Of a stretch of 64,000 bases of DNA, positions 60,501-64,000 are shown in pieces. Where the stretch lies: positions 73,802,232 through 73,866,231 of the forward strand of contig JAVIAB010000041.1 in assembly GCA_032433765.1 (NCBI GenBank), in the 5' to 3' direction. Both the position numbers and the translations under genes were made by a program. The stretch comes from Megaustenia siamemsis (Eukaryota; Mollusca; Gastropoda; Stylommatophora; Ariophantidae). Below the pieces are notes generated by a model, which saw nothing but the letters and a program-made list of their open reading frames with translations, was not told where the DNA came from and ran no database searches. Numbering within the stretch: the first letter of the stretch is position 1; each line of letters starts with the position of its first letter.

Positions 60501-63500
60501 CTTACAACATTTGCTTGTTTCATAATTTATTATTTACAAAACAATTTTGTGAACTAGTATTTTTCATAAATATGAATTCATTTCCATCTCATTTATTACT
60601 ATTAGACAAAAAAATGCCATAATTTAATACATTCTGTACCTTGAGCGGCAAATTGTGGCTTTCATAACCGGCACACTAAGACCAAAAACTGCAATTTACA
60701 ACTTTTAATTTATCAACGTTTTTGCATTTATTTCCGGTAAAACCTTTTAATTCTCTTATTATATGCTTTTCCTACCTCGTGAATAAATTATGCCAACAAA
60801 ATGCGTGTTTTAGATAATTTTTCATTTATTTTATTGCTGTCATTTCAAATTTTTAAAAAAAATTCTGAAGAACCCCGTAGCCACAGCTTGTTAAGCCCCT
60901 TGATGTGTAAAAACATTTAAAAAGTTGCATTTTAATATTCATCATCATCATCATTGAGTGCCGTCTCCGCATCAAAGGTTGGCTGCCATGGAGTGCCATC
61001 CCTCTCTGTCTCTTGCTTTGATGGTGCAGGTTGTCATAGGCTGACCTGTCCATCATTTTATATTTTTAGTATTACAAATGTATAATTAGATTAATATCTC
61101 TTTTCAGTTATACAGCTTGTCAGTGGCTCATCACACCTACTTTATTCACAAAAGTGATTGTCTTAAAGTTGCTGGATTTCCACTTGAGGGACTCTCCATC
61201 ATGCTCTTCTGACTATGTGACCATTTTTGATGGTAGTTGAGAATTTTTATTGTTAGATTTTTTTGTTATAAGGAAATATTGTACAAAAATAATATTTGTA
61301 TAAAACTATCATAACTCTCATTAACATCATTCAGTGCCTAGTAGCTTTATGTGAACAACACTACTCAGAGATTAATGAAACTAACAAAAGGTTTGCTAGG
61401 GGTTTGTGGGATAGAATCAATGAATATAAATACCACAGTAGAGTATATAAACAGTAATCAGTTTTGCATTGTTTCTCCTAAAAATAGTCAAATTTCTTTC
61501 CAGCAAATGTTAAAAAGAGAGCTATGTAGTTGTGGTTAAAAACAATAAGTATTTTGAACACATTTATATGAACATGATTTCTTTTTTACACTGTGGTTAA
61601 ATAAACGGAATAAAAATATGAAATTAATATTTTTATACTTAAAGAATTTAAAATAATTATGTTTTAGTTGAGTTTTTTAAATGGTTGCATTGATCATCAA
61701 AAGTAAATGTACAACGTGATAACTTTTCATGAGTGAAATTTGCATTGATTTAATGTATTTCTTAATGTAACTGTGTCCCAAAGGCTATCTTATATTAGAT
61801 TCACTTTCCTGCCTGCTACCCACCTATTGATCTACCATTTTCAACGTTTGTGATTTCTGTAGGGTCATAATGTTCTGCTCTGTTGCTCATTGTGTTGAAC
61901 TTGTAGAATTCCTTATTACTTATTTATAATCAATATAACATTTGTTAATGTCTCATAAAATTATTGTCACATTAAAAACAAATTGACTTTTTCTTTTAGA
62001 ATCTTGTTGCTAGTTTGTATTCAGTTTAGAAAAGAAAAAATTATTTTGTGGCAACAAAAATTAGATTTTTGCAGAAAAATGTTGAGAATGCCATGGACAG
62101 CTAAAAAAGAGTAATGATGACATTCTAAAAGAGGCCAGAGCAAAAAGGAAACGAATCTTCAACATTAAAAATAAAAAATCATCAAATTTTGGTCCTCATA
62201 ATGAGAAGGGAACATCTAGAATGTATTGTGAAACTGGAGAAACTGAGGGAAAAAGAGATATAGAGAAGGAGAAAGAAAATATACAAGAGACATAGAAACA
62301 AAGTTGAACGCATTCGATAATAAATGTCAAAGGAAAATACTTGGTATAGCGTGGAACAAATTTAAAACAAATGAAGAAATTAGAGAAATCACCAATCAAC
62401 CACTAATATCATCAGTAATCAAAAAAGGATAATGGACATGTGATGAGGAGAGATAATAACCGAATAACAAAGCAAGCCCTCATTTGGGAAACAACAGGTA
62501 AGAGGAAAAGAGGCCGACCTAGAGAGACACTGAGAAGAACATTGACCAGAGAGGCAAGAGCAGCAGGAATTGGCTCACTCAATGAGATAGAGTTGCTTGC
62601 ACAGAACAGAGACAAATGGCGAGATTTGATAAAATATCTCTAGAAGGATTGAAAACTGGTAGAATAAAAATTTAGATAAGAGAAAGGGTATCTGGGTCTA
62701 CGCCCTATGGGCCCGCTATGGCTCGAAAGGTCAATAGATATATAGAAAGAAATGCAGAATAATGTATTATATATGACATTTATTTTTAACCTTTTTTTTT
62801 CAATTTTAGGCAGTAGTACATATTCTCCCATAATGCAAACGCTGTGTGGTGATATTTCAAGTGCCTCATTTACAAGCACTAGCAACTCCATGACTGTTTT
62901 ATTTAGATCTGGTACCAATACACTAAACACAGGATTTAAATTTGAGTACAGATCCCAGGAAAAGCCAGGTAACTATTGAAGCAATCAATGAAATCCCTTT
63001 AAACTTATTTTAAAGCTTGGGCCACAGGCAATGTTTCTCTATTAATGGACATTTTCTCTACTACTCTCCATTCATCTCTATTCTTGGATATTTTCTCTAC
63101 TTCTCTCCATCCATTTCAATTCTTGGACATTTTCTCTACTTCATCCATCTCTATTCTTGGACATTTTCTCTACTTCCCATGATTTCTCTTCTTCAAGTAT
63201 TCCTTGATCTTTGTTATCAAACATTAAACCTTGCACAGTACCTGAATTGTATCTCACCTCACATTCCTGTTCTGGATGAGTTGTTCAATTTTGGTGAGGG
63301 AGCTTTTGCCTGCTGTTGTTGTCTCTCATGTCAGTGTTTCTTTTAGTATTTCCCTAGATTGGCCTCTTTTTCATTTACTCTCCTGTTCCCTCATTAGGAT
63401 CTGCTTTGAGATTGCCATTGTCTGAAATTCCAGAGAGCAATTTTGGTTATGATCTTAGGGCCAAAAATGAAACACTGCTGGATCCTGGTTGGAATTCATC

Positions 63501-64000
63501 ATTACTGTTTTAGACTCAAGATTTCTATTTCAATAACAATGGATGATGGCAAGAAAGGTTTATTCAGATAATAGAATTGTAAAATGTAAAATATATTTAA
63601 AGGCCAATACAATCATGTTATTATAGTATTTAAAAAATGTTTAAAAACTGAATCCTGAATTTTATACCTTCCCATGAATGGCTCAGACACAGTTATCTTC
63701 AAGAATTAGAAGATGGCAGTCATTATTAAGCTTTAACTTTTTATAAACTTTGTTAGATCCCATGAAAATATGTTAAAAATATGTTGTATATTTGTTAAAA
63801 TATGAAGGCAAATAGACTATACCATAGTTGCTGTTGTATAATCCTGTCAAATCTAATGAATTCACATATAAAAATAAAAAAATCACCTTGTAGCACATCT
63901 TCACCACACACAAGTGTTATATCATGAAATGTGAAATAACTTACCTGTTTTGCAGTTCAATGTACGAATGTTTTCTTATCGGCCAGTCCAAATGCAAGCT
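24416..64000 (+). CDS. Secreted multi-CUB-domain protein gene (14 exons seen, 3' end outside the window)
   Basis: CUB domains are extracellular beta-sandwich modules that bind proteins, often with calcium. Exons inferred from frame, splice sites and paralogy: 24416-24491 (signal peptide); 37198-37279, 38393-38523, 46534-46692 (CUB1); 48189-48269, 48980-49109, 50954-51112 (CUB2); 51827-51908, 52410-52540, 57593-57751 (CUB3); 60276-60357, 61108-61232, 62810-62968 (CUB4); 63956-64000 (start of CUB5). Every junction is AG/GT with the repeating phase pattern 1-2, 2-1, 1-1. Each CUB begins with C and an S-P-N/G-Y-P-N-N-Y-P block, then a C-x-W strand, DYV.I.DG, and a final FxFEY strand. No other domain type is seen. 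It could be a cubilin-like or CUB-only secreted protein; I cannot name an ortholog. CUB2 is frameshifted twice. Intron 1 (12.7 kb) and the intron of CUB1 (8 kb) are swollen by transposons. Confidence 0.85.
24665..24910 (-). mobile_element. LINE 3' end (family X)
   Basis: Starts (as its 3' tail) with atcatcatcatgtgcc and runs through a region matching 33925-34160, where the minus strand reads FGHVMRREQLEYIEK-like LINE C-terminal sequence. Here it is more decayed. Lies in intron 1 of the CUB gene. Confidence 0.55.
25124..25516. repeat. Outlying units of the 17-bp array
   Basis: Units of the form agtagagcagctaaact or gggcagttaaagtagtagag occur at 25124-25150 and 25445-25516, separated by the LINE fragment at 25160-25440 and from the main array (27124-27662) by mariner relics. 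They are probably parts of one array split by insertions. Confidence 0.6.
25160..25440 (-). pseudogene. LINE C-terminal fragment (family C)
   Basis: Minus-strand reading: RPKLRFVDVCKRDMKTLNIN, then PAAWEDIAADRNLW. This aligns with RPKLRYRDICKSSLKDFSIC and WQHLASDRTSW in the LINE at 44105-45424. A further piece of the same family, RT strand LESVQKFSYLGSTITATLSL, is found at about 25855-25990 on the same strand, now inside the mariner relic. Confidence 0.7.
25515..27115 (-). mobile_element. Decayed Tc1/mariner relic(s) inserted in the 17-bp array
   Basis: Left end atagtccgtccagaa (25515-25529) and right end ttctgaacggactat (27101-27115) are inverted repeats. A second right end, tctgaacggactata, lies internally at 26331-26345. 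Homology to the transposon at 34172-36279 is visible: ttttcttaaagcggcgaatt (about 25650), attcagaatcagacgagtc (about 26130), and a minus-strand KPELLQLVKN motif (about 26490) matching KPELLSLVKQ of the other transposase. There is no intact ORF. The two right ends suggest two overlapping copies or a partial duplication. A family C LINE piece (25855-25990) is embedded. Confidence 0.7.
27124..27662. repeat. 17-bp minisatellite, about 32 copies
   Basis: The unit is agtagagcagctaaact with variants gggcag, gttaaagt and aacgaggc. Copies are imperfect and include some length variation (for example a 10-bp insertion near 27555). Lies in intron 1 of the CUB gene. Confidence 0.92.
27663..28480. other. 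Intronic, no recognised gene
   Basis: The first 80 bases may be a LINE tail (a NWRDF...R-like reading) but this is too short to claim. The rest shows nothing. Confidence 0.35.
28481..29060 (-). other. Possible strongly decayed LINE
   Basis: The minus strand shows scattered segments such as EELRKEARNNSRHRIHNE and TDRTAWPCDKTK that resemble LINE C-terminal sequence, with several stops. Part of it (28555-28650) is the short repeat shared with 4545-4645. Assignment is tentative. Confidence 0.3.
29084..29137. repeat. (TC)n followed by poly-C
   Basis: About 19 TC dinucleotides followed by about 15 C. Confidence 0.95.
29771..29940. repeat. Recent 85-bp tandem duplication
   Basis: 29771-29855 and 29856-29940 are identical except for one base (gacatttc versus gacacttc). 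Each begins ctttaatttaatcccagc. Confidence 0.9.
30050..30175 (-). mobile_element. LINE 3' end (family D)
   Basis: Minus strand: AYDNLHHQSKRQ-like coding in one frame, ARDRAEWRSMIANL in another, ending in an ATGATG tail. Same family as 209-403, 46095 and 60935. Confidence 0.6.
30357..33527 (-). mobile_element. Full-length RTE-like non-LTR retrotransposon (family A, copy 1)
   Basis: About 3.17 kb flanked by an 11-bp direct repeat, tctcttttcta, at 30346-30356 and 33528-33538. On the minus strand it has a short 5' leader (about 134 nt), a single 980-codon ORF, and a 3' end reading tacgccctatgggccggt, then gctcgaaaggtcaatagata with a GATA-type tail. Truncated relatives lie at 38590, 42758, 36626 and 62287. 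Intact ORF, target duplication and complete ends indicate a young, possibly mobile copy inside intron 1 of the CUB gene. Confidence 0.9.
30451..33393 (-). CDS. LINE endonuclease/reverse transcriptase, intact (RTE-like)
   Basis: Encodes the protein that nicks target DNA and reverse-transcribes the element RNA at the nick. The N-terminal apurinic-type endonuclease shows KIGFWNVRTM (about residue 20), the catalytic Glu in LSEMRW (E54), QCYAPTNE (about 122), MGDFNAKVG (158-166) and SDHNL (254-258). The reverse transcriptase shows IPKKGNLRDCNNWRGVTLLS, EQAGFRKGRSC, FIDFKKAFDSI, GVKQGCILSPLLFG and the catalytic FADD (about 728-731). The C-terminal part has RRWSYVGHVMRRDN and GKRKRGRPRETLRR, and ends NRDRWRDLIKYL. 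The 980-residue length without any stop suits a complete single-ORF RTE-type element. The clade call rests on the endonuclease/RT layout and single ORF; a related clade cannot be excluded. Confidence 0.92.
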   Translation of the reverse strand: MCKLAVDSSDSFFGPKTTTKIGFWNVRTMAAPTKHAQVASEMDRYDLDILGLSEMRWPGTGRRSIDNKIVVFSGREDGKHREGVGIMMTDKAARSLLEWEPVNSRLIRTRYKTKHGRLSIIQCYAPTNEADDEVKDDFYNQLQQLINKIPKHDLLIVMGDFNAKVGQDNAGVEHVMGREGCNTTSQNGERLIELCLIENLVIGGTLFPHKNIHKTTWISPDDRTSYQIDHLCIKQQFRSSLIDVRAYRGADVNSDHNLCIGKIRLKFRNQQKRSITHKIDSHKLKDEAIKEKFNIELSNCYSALGEIDLDINEMWDSQSKILMTAAEASAGLKKMEKRAWISDTTWKYIKERREAKRAMTNVKTDLGKALAKATYKELDNKVKSSARRDTRAYIDNLAEKAETAAITGDSRTLYTVQKMLTNTYTSSGTPILDKSGLMLTTSADIKARWAEHFKEILNRPLPHSLIDFEAETPAAELDVNLDDFTLSEIETTLKLMTNNKAAGEDKLTAEILKAIDSHNLIHLQKMFNIIWKTEKTPHKWKKGIIVKIPKKGNLRDCNNWRGVTLLSVASKLFCKIILNRIKDSIDTVMREEQAGFRKGRSCLDHIFTLRLILEEHIEKQKPFVLNFIDFKKAFDSIHRDSLWKILKQYGLPSKIINIIKDMYDGYTCAVRTEEGLSECFPIETGVKQGCILSPLLFGIVMDFIMKKCCTGNKGIEWIQGDHLEDLDFADDIVLISNQIKTMQENTNELSSIASKIGLEVNHEKTKVMKSLIPTSDKIYMENKPVEEIDHFIYLGSHIDREGDTSKEIRIRLAKAAMSFRSLEKLWKSKLISTNTKLRLFKSNVLSTLTYACESWKTTRDIETKLNAFENKCLRKILGIEWNEFKTNEEIREIANQPLISSVIKKRRWSYVGHVMRRDNNRIAKQALIWETTGKRKRGRPRETLRRTLMREARAAGIGSLNEIELLAQNRDRWRDLIKYL
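33539..33914. other. Cassette intron segment homologous to 51230-51545
   Basis: From about 33590 the sequence (aacagagataatatt, tcatgtttttctgga, atgccacagattatttc) aligns with the intron just before cassette 3 and partly with 47945-48190 before cassette 2. It marks the left part of the duplicated unit. The alignment resumes at about 36900 after the transposon block. Confidence 0.7.
34172..36279 (-). mobile_element. Tc1/mariner-superfamily transposon nested in a LINE
   Basis: Ends are inverted repeats starting tagctcgtttc (34172) and, reversed, tagcttgtttc (36279). Similarity extends about 45 bp (cacgtgcccaatttcaaaa versus ctcgtgcccaacttttaaaa). TA dinucleotides flank it at 34170-34171 and 36280-36281, the expected target duplication. 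It carries one transposase gene on the minus strand. A diverged relative is at 25515-27115. Confidence 0.88.
34619..35844 (-). pseudogene. Tc1/mariner-type transposase, frameshifted near the C-terminus
   Basis: Would catalyse cut-and-paste transposition at TA sites. The open part (34924-35844, 306 residues) has an N-terminal helix-turn-helix region (about 20-110, including LDLSKRSFNRWI and ISKSTLWRNVRAAGF). The DDE core has YLDETWINVHH (D154), CLIMDNAAYHN (D247) and YLKPELLSLVK (E290); 42 residues separate the second D from this E, longer than the DD34E or DD37D spacings, so the exact family is open. The frame is lost in a poly-A run (T-run on the + strand at about 34938-34951). After it the other frame continues with GHIRLRLPPYHAHLNPIELI, a typical Tc1/mariner motif, then an in-frame stop and an end DSSDSE at 34619. 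A homopolymer frameshift plus one stop make this copy dead. Confidence 0.88.
36626..36772 (+). mobile_element. RTE-like family A 3' tail fragment
   Basis: Contains acagagacaaatggcaagat (the RDKWQDLI end of the ORF) and the 3' tail ggctcaaaaggtcaatagat. Orientation is opposite to the intact copy at 30357. It abuts the family X LINE. Confidence 0.75.
37198..46692 (+). CDS. CUB cassette 1: exons 37198-37279, 38393-38523, 46534-46692
   Basis: Exon A (82 bp, phase 1 in, phase 2 out) encodes QCNNDTLLANGFVKNLTSPN then YPNNYP. Exon B (131 bp) encodes NLDCIWHIKTSQSSSVIVLS, then FNFENTTSLLPFADYVAIYD. Exon C (159 bp, phase 1 at both ends) encodes DSTNSTRLGLLYGKVLNATY, then STGTSMTIVFHSDSS and GGFIFEYMSQNIS. 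The spliced cassette is 124 residues. The first CUB cysteine pair is present (QC, DC); the third and fourth cysteines are absent. Acidic residues typical of calcium-binding CUBs (E in FNFEN, D in ADYV, D in YDGDS) are kept. Several N-glycosylation sequons (NDT, NLT, NTT, NST, NAT). The 8-kb B-C intron holds two RTE-like copies and another LINE. Confidence 0.85.
37299..37840. repeat. 16-bp minisatellite, about 34 copies, in the intron of CUB1
   Basis: The unit is ttaaactactgctgtg with a c/t variant (gttgtg). It begins about 20 bp after the donor site of exon A. The corresponding positions in cassettes 2 (about 48290) and 3 (about 51930) hold a single copy. Confidence 0.95.
37990..38190 (+). 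pseudogene. Broken copy of a short intronic ORF shared with cassette 2
   Basis: Aligns with 48568-48768 (AEEIYKKHRSKLLDQKK in the intact copy) but has frameshifts and stops. Not recognised; probably a fragment of a mobile element or retrocopy carried along by the cassette duplication. Confidence 0.45.
38590..41262 (-). mobile_element. RTE-like LINE family A, copy 2 (5'-truncated, ORF broken)
   Basis: Very similar to 30357-33527, covering its 3' end to about the GDFNAKVG region of the endonuclease. The ORF is split by single-base deletions (a GGG shortened to GG at about 39585, a T-run shortened at about 39731, CCC to CC at about 39829, AAA to AA at about 41037). Large open pieces remain at 38684-39625 (RT catalytic FADD onward) and 39722-41041. 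Flanked by similar aatttatattt sequence on both sides, a candidate target duplication. Lies in the B-C intron of CUB1; the empty site is visible in cassette 3 at about 52590-52640. Confidence 0.9.
41403..41488. repeat. (TTCTA)n pentanucleotide microsatellite
   Basis: About 17 pentamers with one interruption (attcattcta). Not present at the aligned position in the cassette 3 intron (about 52805). Confidence 0.95.
41489..42740. other. Cassette intron with an old LINE-like relic shared by cassettes 1-3
   Basis: Aligns with 49150-50250 (cassette 2) and 52800-54180 (cassette 3). The minus strand at about 42320-42420 reads LSWTKIKLMHPISNTPPWQC then TIPKLKEIKWIKRKGHRP; similar readings occur at about 49840-49920 and 53740-53860. 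It resembles the linker before RNase H in some LINE proteins. Because all three introns share it, it predates the duplications. Confidence 0.4.
42758..44027 (-). mobile_element. RTE-like LINE family A, copy 3 (5'-truncated) with target duplication
   Basis: Covers the 3' end to the EEQAGFRKG region of the RT. It is flanked by taatattat at 42749-42757 and 44028-44036. Single-base deletions (at about 43271 and 43690) break the ORF into 42847-43197, 43206-43721 and 43676-43951. Inserted in the B-C intron of CUB1 at a point whose empty state is seen in cassettes 2 and 3 (ttagacattccactcttaca-type sequence). Confidence 0.9.
44045..45495 (+). pseudogene. LINE (family C), 3' half with RT and C-terminal zinc motif
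   Basis: RT part 44105-44866: KLNRDGLYKVLEGIGCPPKL, GVKQGCVLAPTLFGIFFAAL, catalytic FADDAALVAH and LESVQKFTFLGSTVTQTISL. The C-terminal part continues after a stop and small frame changes (44936-45424): MRCLRKIMHIKWQDKITNLT, RWLGHVQRMEEKRIPRQILY, GRPKLRYRDICKSSLK, and a Cys/His tail CSLCDRVCLSNIGRISHERS. It lacks the endonuclease, so it is 5'-truncated, and it ends in an (AT)n tract. A separate family from the RTE-like copies; fragments of it also lie at 7255, 25160 and 25855. Confidence 0.85.
45496..45560. repeat. (AT)n at the 3' end of the family C LINE
   Basis: About 32 AT dinucleotides directly after the LINE 3' end, then the cassette intron resumes. Confidence 0.95.
46095..46400 (-). 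mobile_element. LINE 3' end (family D)
   Basis: Minus strand: RGRSRPGLKWMSNITRW-like and TIKARDRAE-like segments, ending in an ATGATG tail near 46100. Lies just upstream of exon C of CUB1. Confidence 0.6.
46843..47211. repeat. 30-bp minisatellite, about 12 copies
   Basis: The unit is attatctctcactgacagta followed by tatgaccaga; c/t and c/a variants (cattgac, gactaga). Lies in the intron between exon C of CUB1 and exon A of CUB2. Open frames through it (LTVYDQNYLS, MRDNSGHILS) are by-products of the 30-bp period. Confidence 0.95.
47235..47945 (-). pseudogene. LINE RNase H domain remnant
   Basis: The minus strand reads TQVFTDRSATEASRGSGIYI, then VTLTDAKSVIQAMSS and RIPAHCGIAGNEKAD. These correspond to the RNase H motifs TDGS, TDS and the H-C-GI-GNE-AD block of I-type LINE proteins. 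Frameshifts separate the parts. The segment has no counterpart before cassette 3. Confidence 0.72.
48189..51112 (+). CDS. CUB cassette 2: exons 48189-48269, 48980-49109, 50954-51112; two 1-bp deletions
   Basis: Splice sites match those of cassettes 1 and 3. Exon A is 81 bp instead of 82: a T is missing (gggttgtg versus gggtttgtg), which brings a TGA into frame. Exon B is 130 bp instead of 131: one base is missing near 49060 (aatggacatc versus aatgccacatc). Exon C (159 bp) is intact and reads DSTNSPRLGLLYGRVLNATY, then STGTSMTVVFHSDS. Either this cassette is a decaying duplicate or the two indels are sequencing errors. Since the cassette starts and ends in phase 1, splicing from CUB1 exon C straight to CUB3 exon A would keep the frame. 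Confidence 0.7.
48568..48768 (+). other. Unrecognised 66-codon intronic ORF
   Basis: Opens MKFVHPDELLQHVVVEKLSC and continues AEEIYKKHRSKLLDQKKRF. It lies between exons A and B of CUB2, without splice signals that fit the CUB frame. The copy in cassette 1 (37990-38190) is broken and cassette 3 lacks it. I do not recognise the protein; a retrocopy or transposon fragment is likeliest. Confidence 0.35.
49110..50953. other. Intron B-C of cassette 2, transposon-poor reference copy
   Basis: Aligns along most of its length with the corresponding introns of cassettes 1 and 3 but lacks the young LINE insertions. At 50500-50615 it holds about 2.5 units of the 38-bp motif (tgctgatgtagaatg) that is expanded in cassette 3. 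Confidence 0.6.
51827..57751 (+). CDS. CUB cassette 3: exons 51827-51908, 52410-52540, 57593-57751
   Basis: Exon A (82 bp): ECNNGNFLANEFAKNLTSPN then YPNNYP. Exon B (131 bp): NLDCLWLITTSVSSNVIVLR, then FNLENATSLLPYTDYVAIFD. Exon C (159 bp): ESTNSSRLDLLYGRVPNVTY, then STGTSMTIVFHSDSNHNNGS and FILEYRSQNMS. All junctions and frames are intact. Like CUB1 it lacks the third and fourth CUB cysteines but keeps E in FNLEN and D in TDYV. The 5-kb B-C intron is mostly the 38-bp array. Confidence 0.85.
52051..52190 (+). mobile_element. Possible non-autonomous hAT fragment
   Basis: Starts cagtgtttctcagcctggga then ccatgtggccctaag, resembling the terminal sequence of many hAT-type elements. The right end was not found. 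Sits in the A-B intron of cassette 3 where the other cassettes differ. Confidence 0.4.
53400..53625 (+). mobile_element. RTE-like LINE 3' fragment (family B)
   Basis: Reads VLKRDNKRILKQALLWETSG then YRKRGRSKETLK, homologous to 15280-15360, followed by the family B 3' end. Specific to the cassette 3 intron. Preceded by a poly-C run at about 53316-53335. Confidence 0.65.
54431..56751. repeat. 38-bp minisatellite, about 61 copies, in the intron of CUB3
   Basis: The unit is gtagaatgtatttggtagaa, then gtcacagacagtgctgat, with common variants acagtgac, ccagtgac and gttacagac. The matching intron position has about one unit in cassette 1 (45779-45835) and about 2.5 units in cassette 2 (50500-50615), so the array grew in place after duplication. 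Confidence 0.95.
56800..57240. other. Insertion of uncertain type
   Basis: Not present in the aligned introns of cassettes 1 and 2. Contains ccacgtttcggcaaaatcct then ttatcagata, a type of motif often seen near the ends of Penelope-like or related retroelements, but no RT is visible. Confidence 0.3.
57785..57890 (+). mobile_element. RTE-like LINE 3' tail (family B)
   Basis: agcctagaatagagatgtgt, then agtgaaaaacactacaagcc, matching the 3' end at 15440-15510 and 53565-53625. Immediately follows exon C of CUB3. Confidence 0.6.
57905..58215 (+). repeat. Dispersed repeat R1, copy 3
   Basis: Matches 1120-1420 (same strand) and 1553-1800 (inverted). Contains gatgaatgatgatatcatat and ends gcagtgataccggggcc. 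Confidence 0.55.
58430..59510 (+). pseudogene. LINE reverse transcriptase fragment containing a tandem array
   Basis: Before the array: GLTGHQEDIDFADDVGHLAH, which carries the RT catalytic motif. After it: QFTNSVGL, then (with frame changes) NINEEKTKIININAKSTKKV and GVGLEEVDHFKYINLSKKS, the RT segment that normally follows the catalytic motif in non-LTR elements. The array at 58484-59303 is inserted between them. Apparent ORFs of up to 342 codons result from the array. Confidence 0.75.
58484..59303 (+). repeat. 51-bp minisatellite, about 16 copies, seeded from RT codons
   Basis: Each unit encodes DDVGHLAHWQQDIQEKT (17 residues) in one frame. Single-A length changes in the A-run switch frames along the array. 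Variants are cagcaag/cagaaag and gttgg/gctgg. Confidence 0.95.
59511..60275. other. Intron before CUB4, no recognised feature
   Basis: AT-rich sequence; short ORFs at 59689-60133 have no recognised domain. Confidence 0.4.
60276..62968 (+). CDS. CUB cassette 4: exons 60276-60357, 61108-61232, 62810-62968
   Basis: Exon A (82 bp): LCGNSSLLVNETAKYITSPG then YPNNYP. Exon B (125 bp): YTACQWLITPTLFTKVIVLK, then DFHLRDSPSCSSDYVTIFD. Exon C (159 bp): SSTYSPIMQTLCGDISSASF, then NTGFKFEYRSQEKP. Same phases as cassettes 1-3 but much more diverged; introns do not align with theirs. All four CUB cysteines are present (LCG, ACQW, SCSSDY, TLCG). The acidic residue before the DYV strand is R (FHLRDS), so calcium binding is doubtful. 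The mature cassette is 122 residues. Confidence 0.85.
60935..61060 (-). mobile_element. LINE 3' end (family D)
   Basis: Minus strand: SAYDNLHHQSKRQRGMALHG, then SQPLMRRRHS and an ATGATG tail. Lies in the A-B intron of CUB4. Confidence 0.6.
61233..62084. other. Intron of CUB4, no recognised feature
   Basis: AT-rich; no domain, array or element recognised before the LINE block at 62085. Confidence 0.4.
62085..62745 (+). mobile_element. Juxtaposed LINE fragments: family X (62085-62286) and RTE-like family A (62287-62745)
   Basis: The first part reads RMPWTAKKE-like, then NEKGTSRMYCETGETEGKRD-type sequence in shifted frames, the same LINE as at 33915-36625. The second part begins at ETKLNAFDNKCQRKILGIAW and runs through GKRKRGRPRETLRRTLTREA to NRDKWRDLIKYL, then the family A 3' tail (ggctcgaaaggtcaatagat). 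A small deletion removes part of the RRWSYVG region. Confidence 0.75.
63040..63420 (-). pseudogene. Decayed RTE-like LINE C-terminus with an imperfect short repeat
   Basis: The minus strand at about 63220-63400 reads RGQSREILKETLT then TAGKSSLTKIEQLIQNR, related to GRPRETLRRTLMRE and GIGSLNEIELLAQNR of the intact LINE. At 63040-63175 a unit of about 37-39 bp (ttggacattttctctacttc) is repeated about four times imperfectly. Confidence 0.5.
63956..64000 (+). CDS. First exon of CUB cassette 5 (partial)
   Basis: After an AG acceptor at 63954-63955 the phase 1 frame reads QCTNVFLSASPNAS up to the window end. The spacing and leading Cys fit exon A of the other cassettes, so at least one more CUB follows. 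Confidence 0.65.

Overview
This is AT-rich eukaryotic DNA from an invertebrate animal. Spliced exons with phase-matched GT/AG junctions, non-LTR retrotransposons, tRNA-derived SINEs, a hAT element and Tc1/mariner elements all point that way. The repeat spectrum suggests a lophotrochozoan, perhaps a mollusc, but that is a weak inference. No functional tRNA or rRNA gene, CRISPR array or bacterial-type operon is visible.

The one host gene I can support is a multi-exon gene on the + strand. It starts with a signal-peptide exon at 24416-24491 and runs off the window at 64000. It encodes a secreted protein made of consecutive CUB domains. Each CUB is built from three exons (82, about 131 and 159 bp) that form a phase 1-1 cassette. 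Cassettes lie at 37198-46692, 48189-51112, 51827-57751 and 60276-62968, and a fifth begins at 63956. Cassettes 1-3 are recent tandem duplicates whose introns still align. Cassette 2 carries two single-base deletions that break its frame. CUBs 1-3 lack both cysteines of the second CUB disulfide, while CUB4 has them.

Region by region. 1-4700: LINE and SINE debris, a 36-bp minisatellite and a 24-bp array made of reverse-transcriptase FADD codons. 4701-7247: a 23-bp minisatellite of about 110 copies. 7633-10488: a hAT transposon with inverted ends and an 8-bp target duplication, broken by one frameshift. 11.3-16.7 kb: LINE remnants, microsatellites, and 26-bp and 38-bp arrays. 17.6-22.1 kb: related 44-bp and 39-bp arrays. 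22.3-24.3 kb: SINE copies. 24.4-37.2 kb: first intron of the CUB gene, holding mariner relics inside a 17-bp array, a full-length RTE-like LINE with an intact 980-codon ORF, and a Tc1/mariner element nested in another LINE. 37-64 kb: CUB cassettes, with introns loaded with LINEs and in-situ minisatellites.

By my count roughly a fifth of the window is tandem repeat. Because cassettes 1-3 are paralogs, their introns record how some arrays arose. A 38-bp motif present about once in cassette 1 and about 2.5 times in cassette 2 is expanded to about 61 copies in cassette 3. A 16-bp motif that is single in cassettes 2 and 3 is expanded to about 34 copies in cassette 1. Two other arrays, at 2367 and 58484, are expansions of codons at the catalytic FADD motif of LINE reverse transcriptases.
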